Shown here piece by piece: positions 43,898-55,869 of a stretch of 64,000 nt of DNA. Source of the DNA: Anisakis pegreffii. Lineage: Eukaryota > Nematoda > Chromadorea > Rhabditida > Anisakidae. Under the pieces are notes generated by a model. That model was not told where the DNA came from. It searched no databases and saw only the letters and a list, made by a program, of their open reading frames with translations. Each line of letters starts with the position of its first letter. Within the stretch, counting starts at the first letter, position 1. The position numbers and the translations under genes were made by a program. The stretch is taken from assembly GCA_035041965.1 (NCBI GenBank), contig JAPYMA010000191.1, positions 45,749 through 109,748 on the forward strand. Reading direction: 5' to 3'.

Positions 43898-46313
43898 GAA
43901 GCCTTCTACGAAATGCAACGACCCACAACCACAAAATTTTAGCATTCGAGCAATTTCATCATCATCACTCTTCCTTATCCATTATTTCACTGAAACATCG
44001 AAAATCGCTCGATTTTGCTGCAATAAAAAGTTCGCTACGCCTTGTTGTCTCAATGCATTTTATCATCATTTTCTCTATGTTTTCGTTCTGCTCAAATTTT
44101 ATATCATTCACTGATATATCTGCTATCGTATCACACAAGTGGAGCTCTCAATAAAAAATTCATTTCAACCATTCATCATGCTTGTCGTATAGAGTAAACT
44201 TGTCGAAACATTCTCTCTCGTCATAATGAAAGCCCACAGCTTTTTCTCTTTCAGTCAGTTTGCCTTTCTGCGAAAAGCGTTCTGCGAAAACTAGCGGATA
44301 ATTTTCCGTTGTGTACACCTGTCTTTCGGAAGCGCAATTCCTGGAATTCCCATTCAACACGTTTATTGGTTGAAAAAAGATCAATTGCTTGCATGAGCGA
44401 TTCACTGGAACCTTTGAACACGCGGTGGAACGGAGAATGCGCAAAAAAAAACCCGACTGTTTCTAATGAATTTCTCTACAAATATTGAACTGAAATGTTC
44501 TCGGAACCGGTTCCATTTGTAGCCGAAAAGAAAAGTACGCGAAAATTGCCAAGTTTCATTGTGGTTAATAAAAGCTGAAAGTAGCTGAAATATCTGCGTT
44601 AGCTGAAAAACTTTATAAAATGGTGACAGTCGACCTGTTTGTTGTTGTTGTTGTTGTTGATTTTTTCGCGACATGTTGACAAATTTTCCAGCAATTTCAC
44701 CTGAAGACGGTAATTCGAAGACGAAAACAAAAATGAATAAGAATTTTCCCGTGCTACGCGATAATAACTTCAAACTTTTTATGAATTCATCTTAAACTAA
44801 GAATGATTACAGGCACTGATGGTGTTTTGTAGTTGTTGATTCAGTTTGAGGCATTTACGAATAATTTCTTCTGTCGCCATAATCACTATTCAATGTTTGC
44901 TGTAAAAAGTTCTTGCCACTTCGTTTTCATGACTGATGGCGTGTCTTAGTGCACTTAACTTTTCATCACTTCCATTCCCACTCTAAAAACTCTCAGAACC
45001 AGTTTTCGTGTGACGGCAAATCATCACAAAAAGGCTTCCTTCGTTCGGTTCGTATGGAATGCTTTTTGTTGATGAGAGAATAATGATTTTGCATTACTTT
45101 CACTTCACCTTATTCTCCAAATCGGCCGTTCGCATGCGTTTTGTGTTTCATGCATTCAAAGACACCATCACGCCTAACCACTCTTGCAAATAAGTGTAAA
45201 TCTGCACTGTACATCAACACATACACAGAAATCGACAAAGCAAGCAGAAATTTAGCCAAACTCTCTCCAACTAATTAAAATGTGATACTTGAAGTGAGCG
45301 GAATACTCGCTGAGTAATAACTCATTCTCGTTCACTTCTAATAACGCTAGAACTGGTTTTTGCGATCGCTGAGAAGAGGAGCGATTATATAATAATTTTA
45401 TGTTTTATATTCGATAAAACTTCTCAATCTCAACTCGCAATTCCGCATTCTATCAACGCAGCAGCGTTCCACTGCCGTGTACCACCAGCACTCAGCTCTC
45501 GTTGACGATTCACAAAAACAATTCATTTGAAAGTTTTCATCACCGCATCAGAGAGTATTAAATGACCAGATATGTGTATGAATAAATGACTGCTACCCTT
45601 ATTTCCTTACAGATAAATTCTTCATTATCATGGAAAAGTTTTTACGCATCACTGCAAGAATTTTTTTTGCTTCTTTCTCTTTCAATCAACTGAGAATACA
45701 CCGAAGTGTTGCCGATGGGATAATCCATCCCTTTACTTGAATCACTATCAGACAATATGCTAAATCGCACATCAAAATGAAGCAGTTGAAGGAAATTTTA
45801 TTATTTCTTAAGGATTATAAAATGATACAACATAATTAAGAGTAAGTGGAAGAACAAAAAATCATGAATGCAAATCATAAACCTGTAAAAAATTTGAATC
45901 GTTCAGTGAGCAATAAATGAATACTGATTGTAACAATACCGATGTCGTAATAAAAACCTAATAAGATAATTTTGCAATCATAATAAAAATTTTCAATAAA
46001 ACACTAGACGTGCGATTTAACAGAAATTCAAGGGAACATCAAACTAAACTCCTCGTTGCAAAAGTCCTTTTGCTACTATCAGCTAGTACACCTAGAATCA
46101 TTGAGGATCATTCAACGAGATGCAAATCACACCATGCTGCTGCTAAAATATGAAACATTCTTTCAAACTAGTCCCATCTGCAAAGCTATATGACCTTTTT
46201 GTGTTACAATCATAGATACTATCTAATTTATTGAACGACCCTCGAATTACTAATCACATTCAATGAACCACTCCTCAACCACTCGTATCGCCTTATAATA
46301 GACCACAAATATA
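43898..46313. other. Intergenic DNA
   Basis: It holds the collagen 3' UTR, a GTT run at 44640-44659 (poly-Gln in an unsupported minus frame) and, near 46227-46232, a minus-strand AATAAA signal for WARS2. No exon is supported. Confidence 0.55.
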
Positions 46314-48650
46314 TCACAGCTTAAAGCCAATAATTTCCTTGAGTTCTTCTACGTTTCTGGCTGCAGTTTTACGTGCTTTCTGTGCACCATCGAAGAGAAT
46401 ATCTTTCAGAGTGCTTTCATCAGCGATCAACGCGTTGAATCTATCACGAATCGGTGCGAAATGCTGATCAAGTTCACAACTCAACGCATGCTTGAAATGC
46501 TTCGTATCTTTTCCTGCACATTCCGCAACAATCTGTTCGGGTGTTTTACCAGTTAACGCCGAGTAGATTGTTATCTGAAAGTAACTGTCATCAGAGGATC
46601 ATTACACAACCGCTGTAATCAAATTTCCAGAAGATTACTGGTTTTGAGGGGCGAGAAATGTCGTTGACTGCAGTACAGAAAGAAGCACAGTTTTTTTTTT
46701 GAAAAAATGATGATAAAAGTGAACACAGACACGAAAATACATAAGTACATGTTTGTACCGATTGTAATGACACAATTCAGATTGTGATACACTCCATTCG
46801 CATCTTTTCAATCTCTGAAATGAAGACTCTCTACCAAAAAGATTTTATCAATAAAAACGCAAACTCACAAGATTACTGATGGCGGGTCTTCGTTGCGGTT
46901 CATACGTAATCGTTGATTCGAAATCACTCAACGCTTTCGCACATTTCTCAAATATAACCGTTTTTGTATCGTTGATATCGATTCGCGAACGACGATTCAA
47001 ATCCGATTTGCTCATTTTCTTCGACGGGTCACGTAAACTTTTAATACGTGCATATGAGCCGGTTACCTTCAACACGAAATATTTTTTAAGTCTACCGATT
47101 CAAAATGAAATGAACCGAAAAGACTGTGTGAAAGTGTTTTGAAAATAACACATTCCAATATTTTTGATAGCATTATTACGACATAAAAGCATAACCGTCT
47201 TGCCAAGATGAACTGCGTTCGAAGCACAGTCTTTCAGTAAAAATTCGAAGCAATCTGATAAAAGACTTTCGTTTAATGATAAAATGCAGCTTACTTGCAC
47301 AGGTACTGGGAAATAATCGATTCCAATCGTTGAATTGAAGCGCACAGCAAGATCAGTCAACAAATTCATGTGTTGCGTTTGATCCTCACCCACCGGCACA
47401 TGCGTCCCTTTGTACAACAAAACATCGGCCGTTTGTAGAACCGGATAAATCAGTAAATTTACGGGCACTTCACCGGATTTATACCTGCATAAATCTGTCA
47501 GTACGAACAGTTACTGATCGGCTAGTCATTCTTTTCATACAAAACTCTTTCCACATATCTGAGAATCGTTAACGTTTCAATAGCAAAATATTTCTGTTGT
47601 TATCTTTCTACTTGGCTTCAATTCCATGTCCGTAACATCACTCACCTCTTCGCCTTATCTTTGAATTGTGGCATACGCTGCAGTTTTGTTACGGTTTGTA
47701 AGGCACCCAATATGAACATTAAATTCGTATGCTCTAAAACTTCACTTTGTTGAAAGAGCGTTGTTCGTTGAGGATCTACACCACAAGCCAAAAGGCCTGC
47801 AGCCATATTCAGAATATTAGATCGCATCTGAAATCTGATTGCTGGTTGCGAATCTACAAACGTGATGATGTGTTTTAAAACCATTCAAAATCACTCATAC
47901 CGTACACATTTCAAATGGAATATTCAACTGAACAATCGTGAAACAAAACCACTTTCAAAGAGCGATTGAAACGATTTAATTGAAAGAAAAAATATATCGT
48001 GATTTCACAAAAGATAAAAAATTTCGCAGATTTTATCGTAAAAAAGATGAAATACTTTTGAAATACATTTTTTCATGACCATGACAAACCACTTTCCAAG
48101 AGCTTGATAAAATTACCTCTTCACGTTGAAGTAAACCTGTCGATATGGAATGATAGTCGGCAATCGAAAGGAATAACGCACTTGTCAATGGCTCTTTCTA
48201 AAACGACCAACACGATAGTAATCATATTGAGAGTGAGAAAAGCATTATGCAGATAAAGATTCTTCACTGAAGACTTACAAAAAAAGCAAACAAATCAACT
48301 AGTATGGAATTAATCATGAATAATGTAACTTGCAGATGAATCTATAGATGATCACGTAAAATTTCTAGTTTTAAGAAACGACATTCTTCATAACTGACTG
48401 CTAAACAACTCACACGTTGAATGCTCAACCATGGTTGAATGAAACCAAAATAATTGCCTAAATGAGGTACACCGGTAGGTTGAATACCCGAAAAGTAGAC
48501 AGTTGGATGTCGAGAAGCATTACTCGTAACTCGACGATTAATTTGATAACGGATATGACATCGAATTAAAGTTGGTGATATCTTCTCAAACATATCTCGT
48601 ATACCACTAATATTTGATCGACACAATGCTGAATTGAACACTGTCAACAT
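46314..48650 (-). CDS. WARS2: Mitochondrial tryptophanyl-tRNA synthetase
   Basis: Six exons on the minus strand: 48650-48414, 48197-48117, 47827-47646, 47484-47295, 47066-46869, 46574-46314, giving 382 residues with all phases consistent. It charges mitochondrial tRNA-Trp. The class I signature is visible: FSGIQPTGVPHLGNYFG (HIGH-type), THVPVGEDQTQHM, and KKMSKSD (KMSKS loop) after SLRDPS. TALFLSIADYHS-type and GVDPQRTTLFQQS segments match the bacterial/mitochondrial TrpRS family. About 50 N-terminal residues, basic and low in acidic residues, precede the catalytic core and suit a mitochondrial presequence. The start is chosen because TAATCTTTCAG lies directly before this ATG. A minus-strand AATAAA occurs about 82 bp past the stop. 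The exon 5 acceptor (TTGAAG) is weak. Confidence 0.93.
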
Positions 48651-48998
48651 CTGAAAGATTACTTGCTGTGAGTTTATTACTATCGTTTTTATGAATATTC
48701 TCACTGTTCATTGCTCACATAATCGATATCATTTATTATTATCATCTAATGACGATTATAATTTTGAGTCAAATAAATTCACAAGGGATCATTAACGGCA
48801 AAAGAAGGTTATTTTTGATCTGCTACTCTTCCGCACATCAATATCACAATCACTATAAATAACCATGTGTGCAGCGCTTGAAGATCTCACTTCATTTTTT
48901 CCTAGTTGTCAGATTCCAGTGCTATGAACAACTTCGAATACTGCACAAATAACTCTTAAATACTCGCTAAAAACTTAATTTCAAAATTCAAACCTTTG
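48651..48998 (-). promoter_or_regulatory. Short intercistronic region between PEX10 and WARS2
   Basis: Only 348 bp separate the PEX10 stop from the WARS2 start, both on the minus strand. A minus-strand AATAAA at 48737-48732 lies about 80 bp before the TTTCAG acceptor that abuts the WARS2 ATG. This spacing is typical of nematode operons, where polyadenylation of the first gene and trans-splicing of the second are coupled. An independent WARS2 promoter in this gap is the alternative. Confidence 0.45.
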
Positions 48999-51186
48999 CT
49001 AGAAATTCAGCAATGGTACCACTCGGCTGGCCTCAAATGAACTTCTACAATGAGGACAATACGGTTGTCGTTCTTGAATTAAACTACACTCGTGTGCATG
49101 TTGAATGATACAGTACCAACAATACAAATGCCCGCACGGTAAACAAGACGGGTAGTGTGTCGACTGACAGATTCCACAGCTGAATCGAGTCAACTGAAAT
49201 CACCATCAGCATTTATCTGAACGACGATATCGGCTGAAAAGGGATCGACTCCACGAGTCGTTTCCGATTAGAAATTAACTCTGACAATCAGAGATTCAAT
49301 TAATTACATCAAACACAATAAACTTGACATAATTACTTGTAAAAGCAGCAAATTTATTTTTGCGGAACACGCGAAATAAACGTATCAAATATGTATGCGA
49401 ATTAACGTACCTCAGAAGTGCTCTGTTCAGATTCACCCAATTCAATTAGTTCGGAATCGTTTTCGCTGTCAATGTCGACACCTTTGTCATGTTCGAGTAA
49501 TTGACAGAAGAAATTCTCATAAATCCAACTAACAACAGCGATTGAAAATTGAAGAACGGTTAAATATGCGATGAACTTGAGTAAACGCGATGCCTGAGAA
49601 TATGCTTTGCATCACCGTTTGCGAACAAAAATGAATGATTAACTTGCGGATGAACGAAAAAGCTAAAGAAATGCCAAGACAAAGACGATGAAAGAAACAG
49701 TTAGATGCATTCATTTATTGCCAAATTAGCCAGGTGAACCAGAATTCTGAGATTCAAGTTCGGTTCAAATGAAAAATTTGAATATAAAAATCAACCTGGA
49801 GATTGGTTTGCGGTCGAACACTCAAATAGCTGATACCAGAAAAACGCTTCGACAGACTATAATAGGAGCCGTAGAGATAAAAGATGGCTATGTGCAATCG
49901 ATACGCTGACGGTATTCCTTTCAACCTTAACATTTCTCAAATGAACACTATCGAACAATTCATAAACTCGACAGTTTTAACTCTACGCTTTAACAAAATT
50001 CGAATGAATTTCAATACATCGCCTCGAGGTGATGAAGTCGACAAAAACATAAGAAAAGCAAGACCTTTGCAACGAGAACAAGATTTTCCAAAATTTCCGC
50101 AATCACGAATAGTTTTTGACGGAAACATTTTCAAATGGTACACTTTCAGAAAAACTTTCGGAGCCATTTACCTGATCCAGTCGAAGATTTTCGTGAATGT
50201 TTGACGCGCTTTCTGATTACCTCTCAACGGAACACCAAAGAATTTGTTTGTATCAATTTGATTGATATGTTGATCTAGTTTTCGCAATAAGATTTCCAAC
50301 AGAATCGGTGCAAAAATGTTCAAGAACACAAAAACGAAACGTTTGTACAATGACGATACGGCAACTTTACCACCACTACTGCTCACTTGTAATAACGCTA
50401 AATATTCTTCACCTAACGTTTGAACACCTGAAATTAAAATTTTGATCAGTTTGAGGAATGCTGAAAATTAATTGCTAAATTTCAATTATTACCCGTAATC
50501 AGATGAGTCGTTGTGTGAGAATTAAATGGGCATATCTTGCGGAAATCACGCAATGAAATATTGAAAAGTGATCAACGAAAACAATAATTGCACTGAATTA
50601 TGGTTTAAAAATCTCCATAAAAATAACCCGATAATGTGGTACAAGCGTAATAAAGAGTTTTGACAAAAACTGGTATATATCTGTAGAAACGAATCCAAGA
50701 GTGCACACCAACTAAGTCCTGAAATTTGAAAACTAATCTCAGATAGCATAGCTGTCATCACAATTTTCAGTACTGAATTCTGCTACTGCTGCATACATTA
50801 CCATATAAATGAAATATACTCTTATTGTCAGCATTAATGTTTTTAACATTATGTTACTATAAATGAGCTTTGATTAACATTCTTACAAATACAGGTCAAT
50901 TATCATTATTACTTCAGCAATTACAGTTTGCATTATTTTTTCACATAATTATGGCAATGCTACTATTGTTATTATTTATCGTTATTAATATCATCCGACC
51001 TATCAGAATTATCACTAAAATTAAACAGCAAACAGAAATTTTATTTCTATTTTTCAGAAAACAACGAAAAAACGAAAGGAATACCTTGAGAAGTTTTGAA
51101 AAATTAGCCTCCAACCTTGCTAAATGCTCGTCGTCACGCTTTTCTGCACGTAATATTTCACTTATTTCAGCCACATAAGTTTGCAT
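48999..51186 (-). CDS. PEX10: Peroxisome biogenesis factor 10 (RING E3 ligase)
   Basis: Six exons on the minus strand: 51186-51085, 50718-50628, 50427-50172, 49925-49796, 49593-49411, 49193-48999, giving 318 residues, close to the human length. PEX10 is a peroxisomal membrane E3 that, with PEX2 and PEX12, recycles the import receptor PEX5. Evidence in order: ISEILRAEKRDDEHLARLE N-terminus, LYYACTTLSGVQTLGEEYLA (the family hallmark, split by intron 2), hydrophobic segments around FVFVFLNIFAPILLEILL, LHIAIFYLYGSYYSLSKRF, FIAYLTVLQFSIAVVSWIYE, and a C-terminal RING (CGICQSTHYPSCLPCGHLY then CWYC and CPHC). The RING has Cys and His ligands in the expected order. The start is chosen because TTTTTATTCAG precedes it by four bases. 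Its first exon and promoter are duplicated at 56.8 kb. Confidence 0.93.
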
Positions 51187-51511
51187 TAACCTGAATAAAA
51201 ACCTAATTAATGCGACAATCATTTCATGCGGTATTAATAGTAATAGACATCAATGTCTTTTTCATCTGCTGTTTCAATTGAAACAGCAGATGAACTATAT
51301 CGAATTCGAGAAAAAGAGTATTGGAGAACTGCAGTATTGCAAAGAAAAGAATGAAACGTCAGTTGAAGACTATTTGAAAACGAAGAATGAGAAAATCAGT
51401 GAAAATCAATGGAAAAAGCACAGAAGAGGGATGAGAAAATGAATGAACGATCGGCGTAAAGAATGAAAATTAACCATAGATAAATAAAAAGAATGAGAAA
51501 ATTTAGAGAGC
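51050..51511. repeat. 462-bp duplicated segment, source copy
   Basis: This segment is almost identical (about four differences) to 56743-57204, at a constant offset of 5693 bp. It holds the start of PEX10 intron 1, all of PEX10 exon 1 and most of the gap to the divergent XRCC4-like gene. A perfect 30-bp palindrome, half-site CATCTGCTGTTTCAA (51263-51292), sits almost exactly at its centre. Because the rest of PEX10 lies only here, this is taken as the source copy. Confidence 0.92.
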
Positions 51512-51700
51512 CATTATTAAGATTGAGAATTTTACAAGTGAGCACTGAAAATGTAGAAACCTGATGGGATCACAAGGAAATGTCAATGAATACGACGCAT
51601 TCATTCTATTCATTGGCGTAATGTCCAAAAATTTATTTGTGCTTTATATTTATTAACCGTTAGCTGATTATTAAATTAATGAATATCAATTTCAGAGTGT
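51187..51700. promoter_or_regulatory. Shared divergent promoter region of PEX10 and the XRCC4-like gene
   Basis: 514 bp separate two start codons that face away from each other. Each start has an acceptor-like TTTATTCAG or ATTTCAG a few bases upstream, so mature mRNAs may carry a spliced leader. A 30-bp palindrome lies at 51263-51292. No TATA box is convincing. Confidence 0.45.
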
Positions 51701-53861
51701 ATGAAGCGCACTTGCCTCCCTGTTAGTGTCCGAAAACCAAGTCGGAAAATGAGTTTGTCTGCAGATTGTGAGTTCTTTTCAAGAGAGGGAGAGAAAATCT
51801 TATTTGTTGCTAACAATAATAAATCAGGACAGATCTGTGTAAACGCTCTTAGCGCTACAGGTCAACTATGGACTAGCACATGTAAGTATATGAAGGATTG
51901 TTCATTTCATGAAAAATTTTTCAACTCCTTACAGTACTGCCTTCTGTGCATGCAGAGGAAAGCACTCTCCAATTAGGTTCAAGAGACGGGGTTTGAAGCA
52001 ACTTCAAATTCCTATGAAAATAACCTTTAACTGTGTGGAAAATAAGCTCAACATTTACAGAGAGAAATAAGATTTGAATAGTTAAATATACCCCAAATTC
52101 AATTCACTTAGAAAAGATTCCATTTTGCAGCATTACAAATTTCCTACCAACACAAAACAATTGAAAATCCATCGGAAAACTGCATCAGATTTGTTCTATC
52201 CAATGGACGCACATCAACGAATCACGTTTCAGATAAAACACTGTTTCAGATTCTACCGAAAAGTGGATAAGGATGTATGAAGATGGGGGAGCCGAAACAA
52301 GTGAGCAGTTCTTCGAGTGGCTCAACGATATTAATCATAGTGAAATTACGACCCGTATCTATGAGGACGGCAGCCTTCATGTTTCTAATATTCACATATT
52401 CAAATTTATCAGCTTTTTATCTAGCCCTTGCGGAATCTCACAAATACAGCTTTGAGAAGCCTAGCTGGATCGTTTAGGCAATTGTCTGCATCCATTTTTA
52501 TGCATCAAGTGACACCTCGAAGTTTCACGAGACTACCTCGAATACTAATTGAGTTAACAATAACATTTTATGCTCATGCACAACTCTCTGAATGCCACAT
52601 TGTCTTTGAACTTGTAATAATTCCTCTGCTTACAATTTAATCTGTCTATTTGATTCAGCTAAAGTGAGCATTTCGTAGAATCAGAAACCAATCACGATTC
52701 TCCAATTGACTATTCAACCACAATTCGAATTCACCTTCAGTTTGAATGGGTTTATGTGTCCTGATGGAAAACAGTTTTCAGATTGCATGGTCCAAACAGG
52801 ACGATGAGGGCTTCTATGTTAGTTGACAATTGCTCACACAACAAGTCTTCTGTTTGAAATAATTTTCATTTACTATTAGAAAAGTCATCCATCAGGATTT
52901 TATTCGCACACCGTTTTTTGAATATTTGATTTCATTTGTGTGATATTTCCAAAATGTGTTTGAAGAATGATTTTCGGTTAGTGGAATTGCAAAATTTGAA
53001 ATCGGAATGTTCAAAATTGATAGTGAGCAAATTTTGACGTGCGATATTCACTATCAGTTTTTCAGGAGAACATTTGCAATTTCTCGCTTGCAAAGGCTCC
53101 TCCTGATGGCCTTTTCGTTCTGATTCGATCGCTTTTAAGCGATCGCATTGCTTCCGAGGCTAAAGCGCTGAACGCCGAGACTCAGTTGAGTCAGGTGCAA
53201 AATCAACTTCAGAAACTTGATGCGGTACGTAGCTTCCAACAATGATTGCACTGTTTCAGTGCTATATCCAATTTATGAATTTCCCAATTTTTGCAGTTTA
53301 CCTACTTCCAGTCCTCATTCCGTCACACTCGTAATCATTGGGAAAGATAGGTTCTGCTGGTATGAATCGCATGATGATCGTTCCCACTTTTCTGTGATCA
53401 ATTATAAAAACGTTCAAAACAGTTTTTCTGAATATAATGCGTGTCATTCTGTGAAATGAATGATGTGCCCATGTATTTCTTTGACGTAAATAAATAATCA
53501 CATGCAAACCAAATGATAACGTCAATGACATTGGTACACCATTGAGTTGCCAGCAAAACTTATCGTTCGCGATGGAAAGTCTTGCTCAAAACCGAATTGC
53601 GTGCCATTTGTATTGATATTTCTTTCAATTTCGATAAAATATCTTGCACGAGACTCTCAGATTAAACAATTTCAACTGTGCAAGTACTGAATTCATTCAT
53701 ATTTTCTAGGTTTTATCGGTCGAATTTGTATTTAGTATTTCTGTTACATATGCTTTTTTTTTCAGCGGGCCTCGGAGATGAAGGACTTCTGTGCGAATCT
53801 CGAAACGAGACTCATATCGAAATTCACGACGATTCTGAACGAAAAATTGCAAAACAATTGA
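51701..53861 (+). CDS. XRCC4-like protein (non-homologous end joining)
   Basis: Five exons: 51701-51881, 52250-52380, 52782-52817, 53066-53224, 53766-53861, giving 200 residues with all phases matching. XRCC4 is a nuclear dimer that holds DNA ligase IV at double-strand breaks. The order of features follows human XRCC4: a beta-rich head ending LWTST (human AWTGT), a helical part (TSEQFFEWLNDI), a short exon IAWSKQDDEGFY (human FNFSKES-CYF), ENICNFSLAKAP (human GSFNLEK), IRSLLSDRIASEAK (human IRELICYCLDT) and NLETRLISKFTTILNEK (human ALETDLYKRFILVLNEK). From FSL to LNEK I count 75 residues against 77. It stops just after NEK, so most of the human C-terminal region is missing. AATAAA lies at 53914. 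The paralogues XLF and SAS-6 share the fold and are the main alternatives; identity per residue is low. Confidence 0.6.
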
Positions 53862-55869
53862 GAATCGTTCCCCATATCAAGCAATACTAATGCAGAGTCT
53901 CTTGTACCAACAGAATAAACTATTACATTCCAGTTTTACTTTACGTTGAATTTCTATCATTTACATACTGGCTGTTATCATGTCATCATTTTTGTCGTTT
54001 CATTTGATTCAAAATTTTTATCACATTTTCACATTTTTATCACATTTATTTACTGAATGAATGAATATTGTTCTTCTTCATTTCATCGGTATCATAATTA
54101 TCACTGTTGACGTCCGTGTAATCTGGTTTTTCTTCATCCGTCATCCTGTTATCACGTTCACTTGATAGCAGTGTTGATCATCTCACTTATCGTGATCCTT
54201 TTTTTGTACATCCCATATGGTTTTTTTTTGAGCGTTTGTATCGTTTTACGTAGCGATAACTTAATTCATTTTGTAAATAAACATATGAAATGCAACAAAT
54301 CGTGAAATTGAATATTGCTGTTTGCAGAAATGAATTCTCCAAATTACACGGAGCACTGAAGGTCGAACTTATAGCAGATGGATTCGTTGCAAGACGTATT
54401 CGAAGATAGTCAGATGTATGAGTCAATTTGGCCATAGTTCTAAGCTGACTTTGGGCACATCACCTACAAGAACAATACTTCCCGCTTATGTTCATAAGCA
54501 TAAGATGTTATGTAAGATGAAGCAGCGAACATAAGCCAGCTTTAAACATTAATTTTCAAGAGCTGATGACAGGGCATCACTGTGTAAGAGCTGGTGACAT
54601 CACTATGTTTGAAGCTTCTCGCCTTTACGAAGCAATGCAATTGCTGCAAGTCATCAATGGGCGATGATTTCAACGTATTCTTTCGCTCTTTCTAATGATG
54701 GATGCAGAAACGTTATCTGTGTATTTCAAAGTATAATGTATTTTCAATTAATCAAAAAACAATTCGTTGCAAAATGCATTTTTTTTCAAAGACACTCTTC
54801 TGTCAATCACTGCTAAAAATTTTTTGAAATTGCGAAACAATGAACATATCAACAATTTGACTTAATTACCTAATCACTTAGCAATCACAGATAAAATGAT
54901 TATGTTTTGCATGCGAAAACCATCTGAATGATACCGTTCGCTTTACCGGTTCATCGGATATGAAGAAAATAACTCGTCTAAACGCTACCTGATAAACGAA
55001 AAAGTTAATTCCCTTTCTCTGAAGGTCGGAGAGCAAAATCGTCGGGAACTGTTCCCCGATCCCAGATGAACACTACTCATGACTATGTTTTGTTCTATTG
55101 CAATCACCCACTGATATCATCGCATCAATATTACCATTGTCTGCGTTACCATTCAGTAGTAATTGACCCGAATTCGTGACCCGAATAACACGAAACATGA
55201 ATCTACTAACAACACTACACCGAGAGTTTGTTCAATAGTAATATTATTTACTGAATAAATGTTTAGACAATATTTGAAGATATGCACAGGAACCTGGCCA
55301 AACAGAAAGAAAAGATGTCATGTGAAATGAGTAAGGTAAAAAGAATGGATCATGACTGCTTATCGAAATCTTAACGTTCCATATCAGTTCATATTCACAT
55401 GCAATGAGATTTTTTTTCACTAGATGGAAAACTAATCTGTCAATAACTGCTTAAAATTTTGATTCATCAGCAATATTTGATCGTAATGATAGGTTTCTCA
55501 CCGTTTCTTTTTCATTAACCATCGCAACTTCATTTGCTTCAAAGGTATCATTCTCATTCTCCTATTCGAGCACATTTTATTTATGAGCAAACTAATTGTA
55601 GCTACTGAAACATTCATAATTCATTGGCCTTTCATGGGATGTTTATCGATCGTCGTTTGAACTGCTCAAGACGTTCGAAAGTGATAACGATTCAGCACGT
55701 GATAACGAAAGGAAGATCCTCTCAGTGAGATGGGACACGGTTTTGCTCAGGTGTGCCATCCTTATAATGATGATAGCAACGCTGTTACAATGAAGAGACA
55801 ATTTCAGTTGCGCGATACTCTTGATTGCAGTTTCATTCATAAAATTGTCGGGTGCTGTTATATACTCCG
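53862..55869. other. Intergenic DNA
   Basis: It holds the 3' UTR and AATAAA (53914-53919) of the XRCC4-like gene and the presumed promoter of the FkbM gene. No other exon is supported. Confidence 0.5.

Noticed and set aside
44402..44773. Minus frame with a poly-Gln run
   Set aside because: The Gln run comes from a GTT/CAA microsatellite (44640-44659). There is no domain and no matching exon.
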